Positions 61,314-64,000 of a DNA stretch of 64,000 nucleotides are shown here, one piece after another. Each line of letters begins with the position of its first letter. The stretch's first letter is position 1. Source of the DNA: Caproiciproducens faecalis (GTDB lineage: Bacteria; Bacillota; Clostridia; Oscillospirales; Acutalibacteraceae); NCBI RefSeq assembly GCF_019448085.1, contig NZ_JAGFNZ010000002.1:744001-808000 (forward strand), given 5' to 3'. The position numbers and the translations under genes were made by a program. The notes beneath the pieces were generated by a model that did not search any database, was not told where the DNA came from, and saw nothing but the letters and a program-made list of their open reading frames with translations.

Positions 61314-62597
61314 ATGCCAACTCCGCTTTATACCGCCCTTGTAACTCACAGGGACTTAAACCGCGCCCCGTTCCATACGCCGGGCCATAAAAACAATCCT
61401 CTTGCCCTGCCGCAGGATTTGCTTGCGCTGGACTTTACGGAGCTGCCGGACACCGACAGCCTGTTTGAGGCGGACGGCCCGATTCTGGAAGCCGAACGTC
61501 TGGCGGCAAAGCTTTTCCACGCGGAGCGCACCTGTATTTCCGCGGGCGGGTGTACCCTGTGCATTCAAGCTATGTTCCGCCTTGCCGCGCCGAACGGAGG
61601 GAAGATTGTCTGTTCCCGGGTGCTGCACCGCAGCGCGGTGAACGCCATGGCGCTGCTGGGAATCGAGCCGGTCTGGGCGCTGCCGCAGGATATTGTTTCC
61701 GCTGTGGAAAACAATCCGGATGCCGAAGCCGTTTATGTCACCAGCCCCAATTACTACGGAGAACTGCTCGACATCCCCGCGATTGCTTCTGCCTGCAAAA
61801 AGGCGGATATCCCCCTTCTGGTGGACAACGCCCACGGCACGCACCTGATGTTTACCGACCCCGTGCTTCACCCGCTCGCTCTCGGCGCAAGCATGACCGC
61901 CTGCTCCGCGCACAAAACGCTGAATGTGCTGACCGGCGGCGCGTGGCTCAACATTGCGGACAGCCGGTTCGCGGACGGCGCAAAGGACGCCATGGCGCTG
62001 TTTGGCTCCACCAGCCCCAGCTATCCGGTGATGGCTTCCCTCGATCTGGCGCGCGCATGGCTGGAAACACATAAAAACGAATACGCCGCCTTACAGGCGC
62101 GTGTCGAAGCCATAAAAACCATTGCTCAGGAACATGGCCTATCTGTGCCGCAGGGTCAAACAGACCCCACGCGCATCACCCTGAACACCGCCTCCATCGG
62201 GCTTTCCGGCACTGCCGCCGCGGAGATTTTCCGGGGTGCGGGCGTAGAGCCGGAGTATGCGGACGGCGCCCATGTGGTGCTGATCGCGACCCCGTTCAAC
62301 ACGGAAAGCGATTTTACACGGCTGGAAGACGCCCTCGACCTTCTTCCGGTGCGCTCCCCGCTCCCCGGTTCGCCGGAGCTTCCGTCCCTGCCGCCGGTCA
62401 GAGCAAGCCTGCGGGAAGCTGTTTTTGCCGCGGCAGAGACGGTTCCGCTGGAAAGCGCGCTGGGCCGAACCGCGGCGCAGGCCGCGTGTCCCTGCCCGCC
62501 CGGCGTGCCCGTTGTCATGCCCGGAGAAGAAATTACAAAAGATATTCTCCGCTTTTTAAAGGGGTATGGCTTTTTTTCAATAAAAGTGCTAAAATAA
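61314..62597 (+). CDS. Orn/Lys/Arg decarboxylase-family PLP enzyme (YaaO-like)
   Basis: 427 residues, fold type I PLP enzyme. N-terminal APFHTPGHK and PLP-binding lysine in CSAHKTLNVLTGG; GGCTLCIQAMF earlier. It is the short Bacillus YaaO/SpeA-like type without a long N-terminal wing domain. Substrate (Arg, Lys or Orn) not determined. AAAGGAGAA precedes ATG. First gene of the conserved yaaO-holB neighbourhood. Confidence 0.87.
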   Translation: MPTPLYTALVTHRDLNRAPFHTPGHKNNPLALPQDLLALDFTELPDTDSLFEADGPILEAERLAAKLFHAERTCISAGGCTLCIQAMFRLAAPNGGKIVCSRVLHRSAVNAMALLGIEPVWALPQDIVSAVENNPDAEAVYVTSPNYYGELLDIPAIASACKKADIPLLVDNAHGTHLMFTDPVLHPLALGASMTACSAHKTLNVLTGGAWLNIADSRFADGAKDAMALFGSTSPSYPVMASLDLARAWLETHKNEYAALQARVEAIKTIAQEHGLSVPQGQTDPTRITLNTASIGLSGTAAAEIFRGAGVEPEYADGAHVVLIATPFNTESDFTRLEDALDLLPVRSPLPGSPELPSLPPVRASLREAVFAAAETVPLESALGRTAAQAACPCPPGVPVVMPGEEITKDILRFLKGYGFFSIKVLK

Positions 62598-62728
62598 TAG
62601 AACAGGAATGACCCAAATTATACGGAAACGCAAATTGGAAAGATTCTCTGAATATTTTGGATATTGCTGTAAGAATATGATTAAAAATCCGTTCTTTCCG
62701 TTCAATGATAAAAGTGGAGGGATTCATT

Positions 62729-63052
62729 ATGAAACTGGTACTTGCGATTGTAAGCAATGATGACAGCGGCATGGTTTCCGCAGCGCTGACCAAGGGCGGC
62801 TTTTCCGTTACCAAGCTTGCGACAACCGGCGGTTTTTTAATGGCGGGTAATACCACCTTCATTGTAGGTACTGAGGATGACAAGGTTGACCAGGTCATCT
62901 CCATTATTGCAAAGCAGAGCAGCCGCCGCACCCAGCTTGTTCCAAGCACAACAACCATGGACGTCGGCATGTATTCCTCGTTCCCCGTCGAAGTTACCGT
63001 CGGCGGGTCTACTATCTTTGTTTTAAACGTGGATCGATTCGAGAAAGTATGA
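62729..63052 (+). CDS. darA: Cyclic-di-AMP receptor DarA/PstA (YaaQ)
   Basis: PII-like protein that binds cyclic-di-AMP; partners not fully known. 107 residues from ATG 62729 (GTGGAGGGA upstream). Matches the family along its length: MKLVLAIVSNDDSGMV, GFSVTKLATTGGFLMAGNTTF (ligand loop) and FPVEVTVGGSTIFVL. Overlaps the next gene by 4 bp (ATGA). Confidence 0.95.
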   Translation: MKLVLAIVSNDDSGMVSAALTKGGFSVTKLATTGGFLMAGNTTFIVGTEDDKVDQVISIIAKQSSRRTQLVPSTTTMDVGMYSSFPVEVTVGGSTIFVLNVDRFEKV

Positions 63053-63921
63053 GCAGCCTTTGTATTGACGGATTCCCCGGCAACGGGGAAATTATCAAGC
63101 AGCTGGAGCTCTCGTTCGGCGAGGGCCGGCTTGCGCACGCAATCATACTGGAAGGTCCCGTGCGGGAGCGCAACGCTCTGGCGGCGGCTCTGGCACAGGC
63201 TGTCGTTTGCTTGGGTGAAACCCGCCCCTGCGGCCGCTGTTCCGGCTGCATAAAGGCGCTGGCCGGTTCCCATCCCGATATTCTCACGCTGGACGGCGAC
63301 GCGAATCCGCGCGCCTTTCCCATCGACGCTATCCGCCGGATCCGCTCGGACGCGTACATCCGGCCCCATGAAGCGCAGACCAAGGTTTACACCCTTTACG
63401 GCGTACAAAATATGAGCGAGGTTTCCCAAAACGCCCTGTTGAAGGTTTTTGAGGAGCCCCCGGAAAACGTGCTGTTCCTGCTGACAACAGTGAGCGCTTC
63501 CGCGCTTCTGCCCACCGTGCGTTCGCGCGCGCAGATTTTTTCGCTGGAAGGCACCTACGCGCAAACAGAGGTCGATCCTGCGTATCTGGAAAAACTGGCG
63601 GCGGCCATCACCGCCGCAAACGAAACGGATCTGCTGTTCCTGACGGCGGATCTGGTCAAAGATAAAGACAAGCTGCGCGCCGTTCTGCCCCAGCTCGGGC
63701 TGATTCTGCGCGACGCGGCGGTTCTGCGCTCCGGCGGAAGCGCCTGCCTTTCCGGTCAAAAGGAAGCGGCGGCGGCACTCGGTGCGGGACTGACCCGCGA
63801 AAAGCTTTTATCCCTTCTCACCGAAATACAAAGGGCGCAGCGCGCGCTGGATCTGAACGCAAACGCGGCGCTGCTGGTTACGGCTCTGTGCGCCAATCTG
63901 CGCGCAGCTGCCGGAAGATAG
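63049..63921 (+). CDS. holB: DNA polymerase III delta' subunit (HolB)
   Basis: Clamp-loader subunit. 290 residues. The zinc module PCGRCSGCIKALAGSHPD is present and the family VSQNALLKVFEEPPENVLFLL (SRC-like region) is conserved. The ATP loop reads LEGPVRERNALA where other proteins have GxxGxGKT, so this subunit probably does not bind ATP, a known trait of delta'. Starts with ATGA overlap on darA; ricT follows after 28 bp. Confidence 0.9.
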   Translation: MSSLCIDGFPGNGEIIKQLELSFGEGRLAHAIILEGPVRERNALAAALAQAVVCLGETRPCGRCSGCIKALAGSHPDILTLDGDANPRAFPIDAIRRIRSDAYIRPHEAQTKVYTLYGVQNMSEVSQNALLKVFEEPPENVLFLLTTVSASALLPTVRSRAQIFSLEGTYAQTEVDPAYLEKLAAAITAANETDLLFLTADLVKDKDKLRAVLPQLGLILRDAAVLRSGGSACLSGQKEAAAALGAGLTREKLLSLLTEIQRAQRALDLNANAALLVTALCANLRAAAGR

Positions 63922-63949
63922 TTCCTATTTTACTATATTGGAGGTTCAC

Positions 63950-64000
63950 ATGGCCGAAGTAATTGGCGTTCGTTTTAAAAATGTAGGTAAGATATATTAT
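63950..64000 (+). CDS. ricT: PSP1-domain protein RicT (YaaT), 3' truncated by window
   Basis: First 17 codons only: MAEVIGVRFKNVGKIYY, the typical start of the YaaT/RicT family, an RNase Y accessory factor. ATG 63950 preceded by GGAGGTTC. The gene continues beyond the window. Confidence 0.85.
   Translation, partial: MAEVIGVRFKNVGKIYY

Overview
The window reads as a spore-forming, low-to-mid GC Firmicute of class Clostridia, most likely in the Oscillospiraceae/Ruminococcaceae-Acutalibacteraceae group. Signs are the spore genes gpr, spoIIP and spoVAE, the HrcA/CIRCE heat-shock control, AGGAGG ribosome sites, frequent TTG starts, and Bacillus-like gene orders. The family placement is inference from gene style; no database was consulted.

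Layout. 1-6400 (+): a hexitol phosphotransferase locus, with mannitol-type IICB (cut by the window edge), MtlR-type activator, IIA, a SorE-like ketose/hexitol-phosphate dehydrogenase, a 1-phosphofructokinase-type kinase and an HPr. 6490-15670: a cell-wall NlpC/P60 enzyme, rlmB, a 1026-residue membrane protein that looks like a catalytically dead P-type ATPase, a YczE-type membrane protein, a lipoprotein, an SGNH hydrolase, and a GGGtGRT protein paired with an iron-sulfur scaffold protein. 16029-18773: secA.

18832-33615 carries, mostly on the minus strand, dnaJ-dnaK-grpE-hrcA-hemW-lepA-spoIIP-gpr, then divergent rpsT. This matches the Bacillus subtilis order except for inserted genes: a Cys-cluster/pentapeptide protein, a marR-MATE pair and two small membrane proteins. 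hrcA has a perfect CIRCE operator and a TTGACA promoter. 33700-42600: a 50-residue gene with its own promoter and terminator, spoVAE, asnB with a CpXC protein, an acidic Cys-cluster protein, mnmA, a sigma-region-4-like pair, tadA with a CPBP protease, and tRNA-Arg(CCT).

42668-53863: ppdK, then glmU(short)-prs-pth-mfd-foldase lipoprotein, again the Bacillus-like order. A 788-bp gene-free gap between prs and pth holds two different structured repeats. One of them recurs after the foldase gene, about 6.1 kb away, with a compensatory base-pair change. 54195-64000: a hypothetical protein, a free-standing Smr protein, a GtrB-like glycosyltransferase with a YfhO membrane protein, a YfbR-like nucleotidase, an LCP cell-wall ligase, and a yaaO-darA-holB-ricT cluster lacking the usual tmk and yaaR.

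The most unusual items are the ~176-bp repeat pair, the tandem hairpin units beside it, the P-type-ATPase-like pseudoenzyme, the predicted leaderless marR mRNA with its palindromic operator, the HPr with Lys at position 46, and the GlmU that lacks its acetyltransferase end.
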